Source: Isoetes taiwanensis (lineage: Eukaryota > Streptophyta > Lycopodiopsida > Isoetales > Isoetaceae). From it: a stretch of DNA of 64,000 nt. Location: NCBI GenBank assembly GCA_021234155.1, contig JAJEKV010000062.1:6166432-6230431 (forward strand), given 5' to 3'. Both the position numbers and the translations under genes were made by a program. The notes below the pieces were generated by a model. The model ran no database searches. It was not told the DNA's origin and saw nothing but the letters and a program-made list of their open reading frames with translations. Below, piece after piece: positions 43,039 to 54,710 of the stretch (its first letter is position 1; every line of letters begins with the position of its first letter).

Positions 43039-44743
43039 GATTAAAAAATATAGAGATTAGAAAGAGAAGAGAAGAATAAAGATAGAGAAGCATAGAGATA
43101 GAAAAAATAGGGAGTATAGAGAATAGATTATATTTATATAGAAAATAAAGGGACGGACAGACAGACAGATAGACAGATATTACTTTAACGTCCACGAGGA
43201 AAATATAAATAAAATAAAGAGAGGAGAAGAATAGACAGAGAGTCTCGGGACACACAAAATAGGTAGATATGGCATTGGAACAATTTGTAGTGCCTCGGCG
43301 GCACCTACCTCGGCACCTTTTTCTCATTTTTGCCATATCTTTCCATATGGCTTTTGTATTTTATTTTTATTTTTTTGTATTTTTGCATATTTCTAGTGTA
43401 ACCTTTTTGTATTTATTTTGTACTTTTATATTCAATTTATGTATTTTATGTTCCATAATAATTCTTACTCACTTAGTAATTTGTATCTTCAAATTTTCGT
43501 ATTTATTTTTGTTGTATTTTTTATTTTGTCCATTTGTTGTACCTTCGTGATATTGTATTTCCATGTTATTATATTTTCAATATATTTTTGTATCTTGTTC
43601 ATTATGTGTTCCCAACCAGCATCACATTCAGTGTGCCCTACAATGGCCAAAATATCTATTTAGAACACACTCCCTTTCTTCATATTTGGATGTGAATTAC
43701 TTATCCACTTTGGTACGTCAGGTTTTGTATCATTGACTGCAATTCTAAAAAAAAAAAAACCGCTGGAAATATGTTTCTGCTATCTTGTGACTCCCCATTG
43801 AATGAGAACGAAAATACTTTACGTTGTCCACAAGCGGGAAGTTTAGTGTTGATGACAATTTTCTAATTTATTTTGACCCTTTGGTTATGCTTTCATTGAC
43901 CAGCTTTTTGTTCCTGTACTCATTCTTGTAAATTGAGTTTCTAAACATGACATGGTTTTTGACAAGCTCTGTTCTGGACATTTTGGGGAAGTAAAGCAGC
44001 TAACATGGTGCTCTTAGATCACCATGCCTGTTATGCCTGCTATAGTAGATTTGCCAAAGTGTTAGGAGATTTGTGCACCTATTTGCCTCCTAGACAGCAT
44101 GTCTCTTTATGCCCTGAGGTTAGCCCTCAAAGTATGTTGAGGAACTGGATTGACATGGAGATAGAAGAGTTTTTACTTCGTATTTTCTTTCGCTTCATTG
44201 GCATAAGTGTTTGTTTTTCAAGGTGGATGCTTAAGTACTGATCTCGCATTGCTTTGTTTTTCTTGTTTTTGCCTCATACTTGTGCACACAATAGCTGTAT
44301 CCTTCTCAGCATTCATTCCCTTCCCAATAGTGATTTGCTGCACTTTATTTAGCGAGCCACGTGACTAATATGAGACAGCACAAATCGACAAAATTAGTGT
44401 TATGAACGTCTCTTACAAGCAGCTTCTTTGCTCTTACTCGATATGCTATTACATTAGGCGAGATATTGATTTCATTCAGATTCATTACCTTTACCTCTTT
44501 TCAGCATGGAACTAGCCACTTGTTCCCACTGCCAAGGTAACTGCTAGAGATTGCTTGAGCAAACCTACGAAGCAAGGCACTTGACTCTCTTTCTAACCAT
44601 CTCTAAACTTGTTCTCAACCTCCCTTGGCATGCCATCTTTTGTTGCTGTGTTGCATAATTGCATCTAATATGGACCAACACAACAGTGGGGAGCAGGAAT
44701 TGCCTGCAAGACAATGTAATTAAAGGTTTTTGCACGTCATACA
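43036..44743. other. AT-rich intergenic sequence left of the PPR-DYW gene
   Basis: 43040-43260 is a degraded AGA/GATA-rich run, and 43320-43620 is T-rich low complexity in which open frames are meaningless. An open frame at 44005-44241 has no recognisable motif. The right end probably contains the 3' untranslated region of the minus-strand PPR gene. Confidence 0.45.
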
Positions 44744-46762
44744 CTAGTAACTGCTATTTCTACAAGCGCAATATCCATCTTTGAAATGATGCAAGCAATA
44801 AGCATCTCTTATTACAATTTCACGTCTTTCAATCTTGGAAATGATCTTGGTTGTGTCATGGCAATCTATGCACATCCTAACATTCTTTGTGACCCGAATG
44901 ACTGTACCCAATGGTGTAGTAATGAGCCCAAATGCTATGGCCAGTCTCTCGCAATGTCCACACAATGCATTCTTTCCAGGTAACAAGTCAACTGTTCTTA
45001 TGTATCCTTGCTCCTCCATGTGGTTGCGTAGTCTCCTTAGCTTGGCATAGATTTCCTCAATTTGCATATGGCTTTTGTCTCCAACAATAAATTCGTGCAC
45101 CTTATTGCTTATCTCAATCCATGCCTTTGCAGGTTTTTTCCAGGCACCTGCTCGCTCTCTCAGCTCCTCCATTTCCCCAGCAGCATTCCACATATGAGCA
45201 TCTAAATAGATTCCTGACATGAGCATATACCCAGCAGCATTGCATGGATCTAGCTTGATGATTTGGTTGAAACAATGCCTTCCTAAGTCCACATTGGTGT
45301 ACATTTTGCATGCAGTAAGCAAAGATCTCCACCCAAAAATATTTGGATGCGTATTCTGAACTAAATTCTTTGCCCCATCCAAGTGCCCTGCACGACCAAG
45401 GAGGTCAATCATACAGGTATTGAGATGGATGTCTGTTGCAACGCCATGGTCCTGCATAGATTTGAAGTATTTGTGGCCTTCTTCCACTAGGCCTGCCCTG
45501 CTCAAAGCAGCAAGCATAATAGCAAAAGTCACATTATTTGGCTTGATACCCTCCTGTTGCATGTCCTCCAGATAAAGCTTGGCCAATTCAATGTCGCCAC
45601 AGTGGGCATATCCTGCAATCATGGCATTCCATGAAATTATGTCTCGTTTTCCCAATGCATCAAACATATCCTGTGCCTCTTTCAAGCATCCACATTTAGC
45701 ATACATATCAACAAATGTGTTACCCAGCGAATCATCCAGTTCTAGCCCACATTCTAAAATCTGCTTATAGATATCCTTGCCTTGGTCTATTGCACCAATG
45801 CTGGCGCAGGCTCTTAGAGTACTTAAAAATATGACTCTATTTGGCTTTAGACCTTCCAGCTGCATACTTCTAAAGCATTCTAAGGCAAGGAAGCCTTCTC
45901 CATGTTGAGCATATCCAGAAATTATAGCACCCCATGACACCACATTTCGATCTGGCATTTCATCAAAAAGGCGACGTGCTGCTTCCAAGTTTCCACATCT
46001 GGCATGGCCTGTAATCATTGCAGTCCATGACACCACATTCCTGTTTTGTATATTATCAAATACTTCTTCTGCCTCTTCCAAGCATGTACATTTAAGATAC
46101 ATGTCGAGGATGGCAGTTCCCACCACTACGTCTGACTGGAGATCATTTTCAATTATATCCTGGTGAATGAGTCTTCCTTGATAACAGTTTAACGATTCAA
46201 AGCATGCTTGTAAAGCACCAACAGCAACATATTTGTCACCAATTGTATGCGATTGCAACATCATGTGGTAAAACTTTAAGGCGCTATCAGAGTGTCCAAG
46301 CTTAGCATGGGCACTGATAATTGCATTCCATGTATAGTGGCTTGGTTGCAAAGCCTTATTAAAGGCACAATTTGCTTCAATAAGACTGCCACATGCAGCA
46401 AAGAGGCGAATAAGGTGATCGACTAGGATCAGATAGGAATCAAGCCCGTTTTTTGTAAGTAATGACAGTATTCTCCTACAGGATTGCAAGTCCTTTTGTT
46501 TTGTGCATTCTCGCAAGAGGAAATAAGCTTGTTGATGTGATACAGAAATACCTTGTTGCTGCATCATTTCCGTAGCCAAAAGTGCTCCCTGCAGCCATCC
46601 TTGCTTGTTGGAATCTTGGAAGTGCCTGCACAACAAAAACAGCAGAGATGTTTAAGAATCAAAGACAAAAAAAGGGCAAATGGGCTAGAGCTGTAAAAAG
46701 GAAAGTATTGGGCTTTACTTCGACGTTCCAAAAGTACTGAAACGCCGTAACCTGATGTGCAT
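44744..46762 (-). CDS. PLS-class PPR protein with degenerate DYW domain (641 aa, two exons)
   Basis: PPR proteins of this class bind organelle RNA, and those with a DYW domain act as C-to-U editing deaminases. My model is exon 1 46762-46719, intron 46718-46626 (GTAAAG...GTGCAG), exon 2 46625-44744, which keeps frame and gives an N terminus MHIRLRRFSTFGTSK typical of an organelle presequence. The large exon carries about a dozen P/L/S repeats (DMYLKCTCLEEAEEVFDNI, VVSWTAMITGHARCGNLEAA, TFVDMYAKCGCLKEAQDMF), then E/E+ motifs and a DYW-type domain. The HxE active-site block is present (GHCERLAIAFGLI), as are CIDCH and the HHFKDG...C zinc ligands. Oddities: the PG box is altered (PAKAWIEI), about 15 residues are missing before HCERLA, and the C terminus is RNSSY instead of DYW. 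Editing ability is therefore uncertain. An alternative start is the ATG at 46567. Confidence 0.85.
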
Positions 46763-46932
46763 TCGATACAAAGCTCAAATTTGAATTGTGACTTCGGGCG
46801 TGTTCTTGAATGGACATTTTCCCCTCCTTTCCTTTCCATTCCTAGCCCAAATAGTGAGCGCCCTATATCTTGGCTATAACATGTCAAATTTCATGGCTAT
46901 AACATGCCAACTATCTCGCCGGGCACAACAAC
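46763..46932. promoter_or_regulatory. Upstream region of the PPR-DYW gene
   Basis: Immediately upstream of the modelled ATG lies a purine-rich leader, and within 170 bp the dispersed ~141-bp repeat begins. No clear TATA box or element can be named. The repeat copy therefore lies in the proximal promoter. Confidence 0.3.
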
Positions 46933-47073
46933 CTAGAATAGAATAGAATCTTAGAATGGTTTTTATCGTCCATCGGAGACCAATCCGCCTATGGGACCCA
47001 ACGAAGAAGCGCGGCAGACTTATTACTGTTTGGATTAAAAAACCCCGCCTGAAAGGTTTTTCGAGGAAAAAAC
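46933..47073 (+). repeat. Dispersed ~141-bp repeat, copy 2
   Basis: It matches the copy at 26596-26745 in order: GAATA pentamers, TTTTATCGTCCATCGGAGACCA, CGCCTATGGGACCC, then GGATTAAAAAACCCCGCC and the inverted GGTTTTTCGAGGAAAAAAC end. The identity is clearly above chance along the whole length. Confidence 0.85.
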
Positions 47074-49774
47074 ACATCAATAAGAATGTTGTCAAACTAT
47101 ATAAATATGCATCATATACATGTCAGGTGAGTGTCTGAGGACATAGCTGATCCCGCATATCCATGACCTCCTGAAAATATGATCCCAGCATCCATACTGA
47201 AGTCGTGCTCAATAGTACATATAGCAGCTGGTCGTAGCATGTCCGGATTTGATCATACGCTCAACCCGTAAGATGCAGGTAGGTTTACTCAATTAAGATT
47301 GAGCCCCCACTTTCTTTGCAAAGAAAATGGTCCTATATCCCTTCAATGACGATATCCAATGCACCATAGCCCCTTAATTGAAGTTGCACCTAGTATCATA
47401 GCTATTCTCTCCATATTAAGAGGTTATATGCTTCTTACTTAACGCATTAATCTACTAGCCATATCTAAACATATTCAACCTCCTATGATGGGTGCACCTA
47501 TTATGTTAATATTTATTTCAATAAAAGCTATGGGTTACCGAAGTAGACTCTAACCCACAAGGTTTTGTCATCATAGATGGTCCTAAAAGACTATGCAACT
47601 ACATGCTTCTTAGTTTAGGTACATCTTAAATGTGTAATTTGTCTTCATATTCTAGAGATTCTCCCTCTCTTTGTTATTTATAACAATTTGGCCAGACTTG
47701 TTAGATTACTTCTTTTCATTCAGTTGAATTATTTCTTGGAGATACTAGATTTATACATGGTCAATAATTATCCTCGTAATGATTCCTTCTTAGTATAGTG
47801 ATCAAGCTCACCAAGTGGTTTCAATATGTGGATGTCTGTTAACAATCATGTATAATTTTAGTTACTCCTATACATTTCCTTTCCAATCATTGAGGATTAG
47901 CTCAATTCTTGGGGCGGTGATTTGTAACAAGGCATCTATTTGAAAATGATTCATGATCCCATCATGGATGCTATCATCCATAAGCTTATCCTACTCAACT
48001 ATATGACCCTATCCCTTTGAGCTTGCTAGAAGTTCATTCACATGTTGCCTACTTGAAGCAACAAGCAACATTCCTTCGAGTTGCTTGAGACTATGGTCTC
48101 CTTGAAGGTATACTCCTCCTTGATGTAGAGGTTGACTTTCTTCACTAAGGGCCTCCCATTGCCGATGATTTTGATGTCGCTTCCCTCAATGCCTGAAGGT
48201 GAGACTGTTGAAAAATACCTTGCATGTTGAATTCTTCATCTCGGCGGCTAAAGGATTTTTGGATCCGACATTGTCATGTCAACTCCATCAATGTCTCTTA
48301 CATTGAGTCACTCTCTTGTCAGTGGAGCGTTGCCAGAAGAGTGTTAAAAATGTTGATCGCTTCACCCATTGAGCTTTCCGATATCTCTCATTGGTTATGG
48401 CACAACACACTTTTGGTTCACGCTCTAGCTAAAGATGCAATAGCTATTGATACTTCAACATTCCGGTTTGCTTCTCAATCTTGTTTTTGGGTGATAATTG
48501 TCCCCCTCCACTATGTTCGAAGTTATTTAGAGGTTTTTCTTGAAGTTTGCACAATTCTTTTGGCTAGACTTCCAAGAAGTTGTTCTCTTCATTAATGGGT
48601 CTTCAAATTTTTTATTCTTGGTTTCACCAAGTTGCATGCAATTTTTTGCATGTTGGCAATGTGCCTAGTCGCTTCACCACGTGTGATCTCAAAATCTCGT
48701 TTCTCTAATTCCCTCGATCTCGTGGGCTTGGACGTCGTGGCATTCTAAGGCGTTATGTTGTCTTCTTGTCTTCTGGTTCCCTAAAGTGCAAGTTGATTGT
48801 GATCTGCAACTTAGAATTCCATGTTGCCTCTATGGAGCTTGTGGGAATAGGCGATTGCTAGCACGTCTCCAGCTTCTGGTACCCAACCTTTGACCAACCA
48901 TACTTGTGCATCTCCATGGTGAGTACGACATCATGGCTCTCCTTTCTGATCCTTATATCTATCTGTAAAGCTCGACTCTTGAACTGAAGAAGTTTCTGCC
49001 CTAGATATACTATTGTCCTTAAATAACCTGACTATTAACTCGAACTCTTCTTTGTCGAAGCTCCTGTGGTTGCTATCCTTGCCATTAAGGTGTTGAATGC
49101 TTTTATCTTAGGCATTGATGTCCCTCCCATCGGAGATATGCTCAACTACTTCTCTTGGAATTACTGAAGGAGTACTTGACGAAGTCAATCACCTATTTGT
49201 TGAAATAATAGCCTTTGTAAGTGTCGATCTTCATCTAAAAAGTGCCACAAGCATCACAATACATCAATACAAGGTGAGATTATGGTGGTCGAGATATTGT
49301 CTTCTCAAGTGGTTCATGACCGATAGGAGAACAAAGTAACAATATCATACAAGTAATCAATTTGTACTCATATAATTTTTAGAGTTAAGTATGACAATAC
49401 CAAGTTAATTACGTTGATGTCGAGTTGTCCTAAAAAATTTCTTGATGTCTTTCAGCTTGAGGTCGTGGCCGAGTTCTTGAAGATATCTGGCCGTTCTTCC
49501 TTCTATTGTCGGGGACATTCATGTCGTGAGGCCGTCAAGTGTTGTTGCTGCCACAAGAGTTAGAGTTGTTTTCCAAGGATATCCTCGTGCAAAACCTAGA
49601 TGCTGGAGCGATATTGATCTTGACGTAACCCGCGTTGTCTCTTAGCCTGACATTGTGTTGGACGAGCAGTTGAATACTTGAGGGCACTTTTGAAGTGTTT
49701 GGAGTAGAAACTTTGCTTGGTCTTTAGTCGTTCTTTCCTTATACATATTTCTCTATTCAAAATGAGAAGGTTGA
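47074..49774. other. Unassigned intergenic stretch, possible decayed element
   Basis: No intact gene. Coding-like minus-strand snippets occur (for example GSDIKIIGNGRPLVKKVNLY near 48180-48120), but I cannot assign a family. A purine-rich run (AAAATGAGAAGG, 49759-49770) lies just before the LTR start at 49775, so part of this stretch could be the decayed 3' end of a retrotransposon copy. The open frame at 48224-48595 is not supported. Confidence 0.35.
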
Positions 49775-51321
49775 TGTGACATTCCCCTAAAATATATGGT
49801 GTAAATACGTAAATCTTAGGCCACATCACCATACAAGCCTACATTATTAGACTTGTATACATTAGTGTGGGGAGGGGGCATGGCCAAGTTATTATATAAC
49901 TTAGACAACCTTAGATATGGAGCCACTCCACATGGCTTCATTCTAATGGTGACCCACCACACGGACACATCTCATTGGAGCCACGTGGCATATCATGTAA
50001 ACCCTAATCTACTAAGAACTAAACTCTAAACCTAGACCATTTTCTGGGTCCAGGAGTTCTTTTATGTTTATAACTCTGTTTCGAGTATTGTTTCTGACAA
50101 AGATAGTCAAAAGTGAGGGGCCGAGCCAATTTGCGCATCAAGAGAAGCAAAATCTACCCCCAAAACACTTGCAAGGTGATGGAGACACCAAGAGCTGGTG
50201 GAAGTTCCTCGGGAGTAGGTATTTCTAGTAGATTCTTTAATAGATCACTGAAAATTAGTACTCAGAGTGTTTTGTATTGCTAATAGAGCCATGCTAGAAC
50301 CTACAGTTCTGATTATGAACCCTAATCAATGAACCCTAATCTTAAGTTAGTTGCATGTAATTAGGATTATGTTATATTGATATACGATGTTGGTTGATCT
50401 CATGTTGTACCTCTTGTATTGAGAGAGGGAGTAGAGACTTAGTAGCCATTATTTAGATGATGCTCCTAATTAGACCCCTTAGTTCCTATTATATGCGGCT
50501 TGTGCCTAGAGCCCACTGGGCTACGGAGGCTAGTAGCACACAGCAGGATTAGTGCCAAAGTGGATGGAGGTCCCTGCTGAGCGTGTTACGGGGAATGCAT
50601 CGCGAACTATGCTTATAGTTGATCACTTCATGAGGGTCGGGCATGAGTCTGACACTTCATGGTCAATGGTGTCGCCCTGACTCTCAAGAGGTATTGGCGT
50701 GACTCTTATTTTGGGGAGTTAAGTCAGGGAAGGACATGTGTCGCCATGCTCCTCTAGCTGCTCATGGAGCCACTGTACTCCAGGAAGTGGAGATGCAACC
50801 CTTCCTACCTCATCGAACGGGGGAGATGCAACCCAGAGTGGACTCATTGGGTGATACCAAGAGACTGTATATCTGGCAGGTTACAGTCACGACAGAGCCT
50901 GATTTAGTCTATCTGCAAAGTATGCACAGGAGGAGCGGATAGAGTGGTCAACCCTAGCCGTTGTCTATTGTCAACCCAAGTGATTGGCATAACTCGGTCT
51001 GTTCTATCTTGAAACCGCAGTCGTAAGCAGCTTTGTTGATGTATTGTTGTATTGACGTAACTGATGTGATGGATGGATGGCTTGCATTACCTTCGTGGTA
51101 GTCTATTGTTAGTGTTGCTAGTATTGATATATATGTATTTGCTTCTGCTGTTATAGAAGCCAATAGAGGACAGGTTGAATGTCACTTCCGTGTCCTCTTC
51201 TGATGGCTTGGCCATCCCAGCTGCGGGATCGACGAAGGGCCCATACGGTAGACACTGTAGGATGGGGGATTTCCCACGAGATATATGATGGAGCATCTTA
51301 TGTTATGTGAGGAGCGTCACA
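49775..51321 (+). repeat. Decayed LTR of a second retrotransposon family (1547 bp)
   Basis: It starts TGTGACATTCCCC and ends GAGGAGCGTCACA. The ends are inverted relatives of each other (TGTGACATTCCCC / TGTGACGCTCCTC) with canonical TG...CA. It is directly followed by TGATATCGGAAC, a mutated form of the TGGTATCAGAGC primer-binding site. It is unrelated in sequence to the array LTRs. No matching second LTR was found in the window, and no 5-bp duplication flanks it, so it is the 5' LTR of a decayed element or a remnant. Confidence 0.7.
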
Positions 51322-51322
51322 A

Positions 51323-51334
51323 TGATATCGGAAC
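51323..51334 (+). other. Degenerate primer-binding site
   Basis: TGATATCGGAAC differs from the tRNA-Met primer-binding consensus TGGTATCAGAGC at three positions, all transitions (G to A, A to G, G to A). It lies one base after the LTR end. Confidence 0.6.
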
Positions 51335-52600
51335 AATGATCTTGGTTGATCAAGATCAAGCACTAGCTGTTATCCTAAGTAGCCAACTGGCCTAGTAGGA
51401 TACTAGGGTAAATTTCACATATGAACTTTGAAAAGTGGGAGAAAATGTTTCTTGAATGTTAGAAATAGTTAGCAACTAGATCTAGTTGTTAGGGTAAGTA
51501 ATCAAAAGAAACCGCCTAGTAATTTTGAGCTCAAATTGTTCATGAGCCCCATTTTACAAGCGAAAATTGAACGAAATCGCTCAACAGAAAGCTTGGAAAG
51601 AAAATAGGATGAAATGAACAATATTTAACCCAAGAGAAATAGGAAAATTTGAAAGATAATTAGATGATTAGAGAAAGTATCTTAAGTAATAACCCCTACT
51701 TACAATCGCATTTAAAAAAAAAAATTTGAAGGACGACAAACTTTATTGAAACTCCAAGCCAAAAAGCAAAATACAAATGCAGAGGCGGGAATAAAGTCTC
51801 AGAGGATAATCATGATCCACTGAGTAGAACCACCAGCCTATGCATAAGACAACACACTCAAATAGGACTCAAATATCAACTGTCGCTTGGCAGGAGCAAG
51901 CGAAGAGCAATGGTAAGCCTTAACAATTCTAGTTTGTGCATCTTGGAGGACAACTGCAGGAGGAATATCCAAACCCTGAAAGATAGACAGTCTTACAATC
52001 GCATTTAAGAAGAGTGGCCACAAAAAATCTCTTTAAAACTACCCCTAATTCTTTAGAACTCCCCAGATTGTATCCTCGAGCCTTTCCCTATTATAAGGCG
52101 AATTCTACAAAAATTCTTTAATTGTCATGGAGCACACCAAATAAAAGCAGATTCCACTCAGAACATAGACTCTAGTACCGCACCAACAATCCCGCACCAA
52201 GTCCTCAATGCTTAGAGAAGTTCCTTTGAGGAATGAGGAGCAAATTGAGGAGGTAGAGGAGCAGCCATAGCAAAGGAAGATCAAAGACTAGGAAAGGCAC
52301 ACCAAACGGCAGAAGATTGGCCAACAAGAGCGATAATAATACGAAAGCCATGACAAGAAATGGCCCAATAGGAGAGGAGGCCAAAGAACTAGCAGGGCCA
52401 CCATACCCAACATGGCTGAAGACGAAGAAATCAAGCAAGATTCATATGGCAGATGAAAAACCCTTCAAGTAGAAGCAAGATATAAAGTAGGAGAAGAAGA
52501 GGGTGGCTTATCGAGAATATTTGCGACAGTGGATCGCATACAACTCATGGTATTGTTAACAGACTGTCACCGAGTTCATTTAAGGCGGGATGCCCAGATC
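51335..52600 (+). pseudogene. Decayed internal (gag-like) region after the 1.5-kb LTR
   Basis: Across 52200-52600 a plus-strand frame reads RNEEQIEEVEEQP, then QRKIKD, ERHTKRQKIGQQERR, YESHDKKWPNRRGGQRTSRA and on to DRIQLMVLLTDCHRVHLRRD, with TAG or TGA where Gln or Arg codons would be expected. A charged Gln/Glu-rich protein following an LTR and primer-binding site fits a decayed gag. Stops are mostly transition-type changes, in keeping with cytosine-methylation decay. It is interrupted by a LINE tail at 51716-51991. Confidence 0.45.
51716..51991 (-). mobile_element. 5'-truncated LINE tail with 17-bp target duplication
   Basis: CTTACAATCGCATTTAA occurs at 51699-51715 and 51992-52008. Between the copies, the minus strand reads as a short protein end (MWPLFL... 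region to LSVLSYA stop), a 3' untranslated part, CAATAAAGTTTGTCGTCCTT, and a T-rich tail at the lower-coordinate end. GTTTGTCGTCCTT followed by a homopolymer resembles the 3' end of plant LINEs. The long duplication is typical of target-primed reverse transcription. Confidence 0.75.
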
Positions 52601-53568
52601 ACGAAAAATTTCAGCAATGCACAAACCTCTTGATTCGGAGAGTGCCATGCAGAAGATGGTCAGGAGTACATGACCGATCTTAGGGTCACTCCAATGATGC
52701 CGCAATACTGTCAAGAATCATATGAGGCCGACCCCATTCAACCTTAGAGAAGCAAACCTTGCCGCACACATGAAAAGAGGAGTGATGGTGATGGCCGAGA
52801 CACGAGTTGAACTAAGAGAAGCAGAAAACATCAAGCAATTAGGGATAAAACTTTAAATGTAAAGTATATTAAGTAGTAAATTGACCTATTTGTGGTAGTT
52901 ATCATTGTAATTGCCCTAATTACAAATTGTAGGATGCTAAGTTTTTTAATTAGATTGTTTCAATAGTAACTTGTAAGTTGTGCTAGTTAGCATAAAAGTT
53001 ATTTCAATAGTAACTAGTAGTTTTAAATCGTCCTAGTTATAATTAGTTGATAAATGGTAGATTCTAACCATGCTAAATTAGAGTTTGTAACATCTAACCT
53101 TTTAGTAGTTTTCTTAAGTAATAGATTAAAGGTCTTGATCGATTTTAAGGGCCCTAGAACTTCTTTTAGGTTGAAATAAGTTAGTAAATAGACGATACCA
53201 GTTTTGAGGGCTTAGAGCTCTTTTTAGGTTGGAATAAGTTAGTAGACAAACTAACATGCTTCTTTCCATGCTAGTTAGTCGTTTGTAACATGCTAAAATT
53301 TTAGATCTGCAACAAAAGAGCTAGGAAGTAACTCAGACCGCGAAAAAGGGGTATCTAAAAGTGTCTGAGAGGCCAAATTTGCACTGCGCATAACTTCAAG
53401 CACTTTTGGAGTAATTAAAAATCAAATCGTGAAAAAGGGATCTCCAAAAGTGCCGGAGAGGCCAACTTTGTGCCATGCGTATGGAATAGTTAGAAATTAG
53501 TTTTGGGCAAAATAGGCTTCCTGGAATGTTGGAGCTACCTGGATCTGTTATGTTCTTAACTAAGTACT
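52601..53568. other. AT-rich intergenic stretch, no gene
   Basis: No credible open frame. Repeated words such as TTAGTAGTT, GTTGAAATAAGTTAGTA and AGGTTGGAATAAGTTAGTA (about 53171 and 53226) indicate local duplications. The pair AAAAAGGGGTATCTAAAAGTG / AAAAAGGGATCTCCAAAAGTG (about 53343 and 53434) begins another ~90-bp imperfect duplication. Confidence 0.45.
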
Positions 53569-53718
53569 AGGGAAACCACGGTTCGAGAACATTCCACGAG
53601 GGCCCCCGCCGACGCCCCGCCAGACGAGGCGGCCCAGGCGGCTTAAAGCCTGGCCTTACCGAGTCCGGCGGTCGCCCGAGGAATATTCGAGGGAATCTTC
53701 GAGATCAGTGGTTTCCCT
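53569..53718. mobile_element. GC-rich ~150-bp inverted-repeat element
   Basis: AGGGAAACCAC (53569) is mirrored by GTGGTTTCCCT (53708-53718), and the similarity continues inward in weaker form (TTCGAGAACATTCC versus TTCGAGGGAATCTTCGAGAT). The interior is strongly GC-rich (CCCCCGCCGACGCCCCGCC), unlike its AT-rich surroundings. MITE-like, with no coding capacity. Confidence 0.65.
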
Positions 53719-53719
53719 T

Positions 53720-54410
53720 ACGTAATAAACGATAGGGCGAAATTACGAACAAGGTAGCTATCCAGTTTTTGGCCATAGAAAGCCATATCTGCAGAAGAAA
53801 AACGCAAGATCATTTCGCATTCCATATCTGCAGAAGAAAAACGCAAGATCATTTCAAGAAACTTGCCTCAAGAAACCTGCCTCAGCTATGGCTTCCATGA
53901 AATACGATCAAGATCCATGAACAGCGCAATAGCGGGCTCCAGAATAGGGGCTCAGCTTTTTCACAATAAAAAATCTTCAAGAAAAAATCTATGGCTAAAT
54001 GTAATGCCTAAATGTTGCCTCTTCGACATCTTCTTCTTCTTCGCCGAAACAAACTCGCTTCGCCTATGGCTTCCGTAGCTCCCCCGCGATGTTTAAGCCA
54101 TCTCTTTCTTTGTGCGGTAAGGCCAGAAGGCCTAATCCGCCTGGCTAACCCGGTGGCTCCGAAAGGAACATGCAACAAGAAGGAACAAAGCAATAGCTGC
54201 TCCGCATCAGGGGCAACAGCCTAATGGTTTTGCAGCGTGGCCTTAACGGGGGCTCGAGGCAGGCCGGAAGGGGCTCTGGGGCTCGTAATAGGGCCGGAAT
54301 GAATAGGGCAAACAGGGAAGAGGCGGCGCCGCTCCGCAAGCGGCGGAGAATATTACGTGAAATAAAAAACGCGAAATTTGACACTAATTTCGCCCTATCG
54401 TTTATTACGT
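53720..54410. mobile_element. 691-bp element with 26-bp perfect terminal inverted repeats
   Basis: The left end ACGTAATAAACGATAGGGCG-AAATTA is repeated exactly in reverse complement at 54385-54410. Inside is a 34-bp tandem (CCATATCTGCAGAAGAAAAA..., 53783 and 53822) and a GC-rich palindromic stretch (GGCGGCGCCGCTCCGC, about 54322). No transposase. No flanking target duplication is obvious (left CCCTT, right TCTAT), so the superfamily is undetermined. It ends 300 bp upstream of the next PPR gene. Confidence 0.8.
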
Positions 54411-54710
54411 TCTATGTATCATAGTGTCCTCCAATCCAAGTTCTCAAGCAGCCTCATCTTAAAAGTGTTCCCGTAGTAGCAAGAATCGAACGTCCGAGCC
54501 ACAAGGGCAAATGGAAAAACTCTGAACACATGCCCAAACTTGCCCCGTAATTATTTGGGTTTGGCCGTAGTGTGATACCAAGTTTACGTTGGACGCACCC
54601 TACCAAGTTTCCATCTAGAAACCCTATCAAAGTTTTTAATTTGCATATATAATTCGCCCCAGACCTATATCTAAACCCTGAACCCATCATTTTTTTCTGA
54701 TACGAGAAGG
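54411..54710. promoter_or_regulatory. Upstream region of the second PPR gene
   Basis: 300 bp between the 691-bp inverted-repeat element and the modelled ATG, presumed to hold the promoter and leader. No clear TATA box in the expected place. The proximity means the element may supply or disturb promoter sequence. Confidence 0.3.

Noticed and set aside
46634-46636. Start of the PPR-DYW protein at a TTG codon
   Set aside because: TTG is not a normal start in plant nuclear genes, and this TTG lies in the splice acceptor TTGTTGTGCAG. A spliced ATG exon explains the 5' end better. The same applies to the TTG at 54820.
48224-48595. 123-aa plus-strand open frame
   Set aside because: It has an untypical composition and no motif, and coding-like snippets nearby fit the opposite strand better. 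It is likely chance within decayed repeat sequence.
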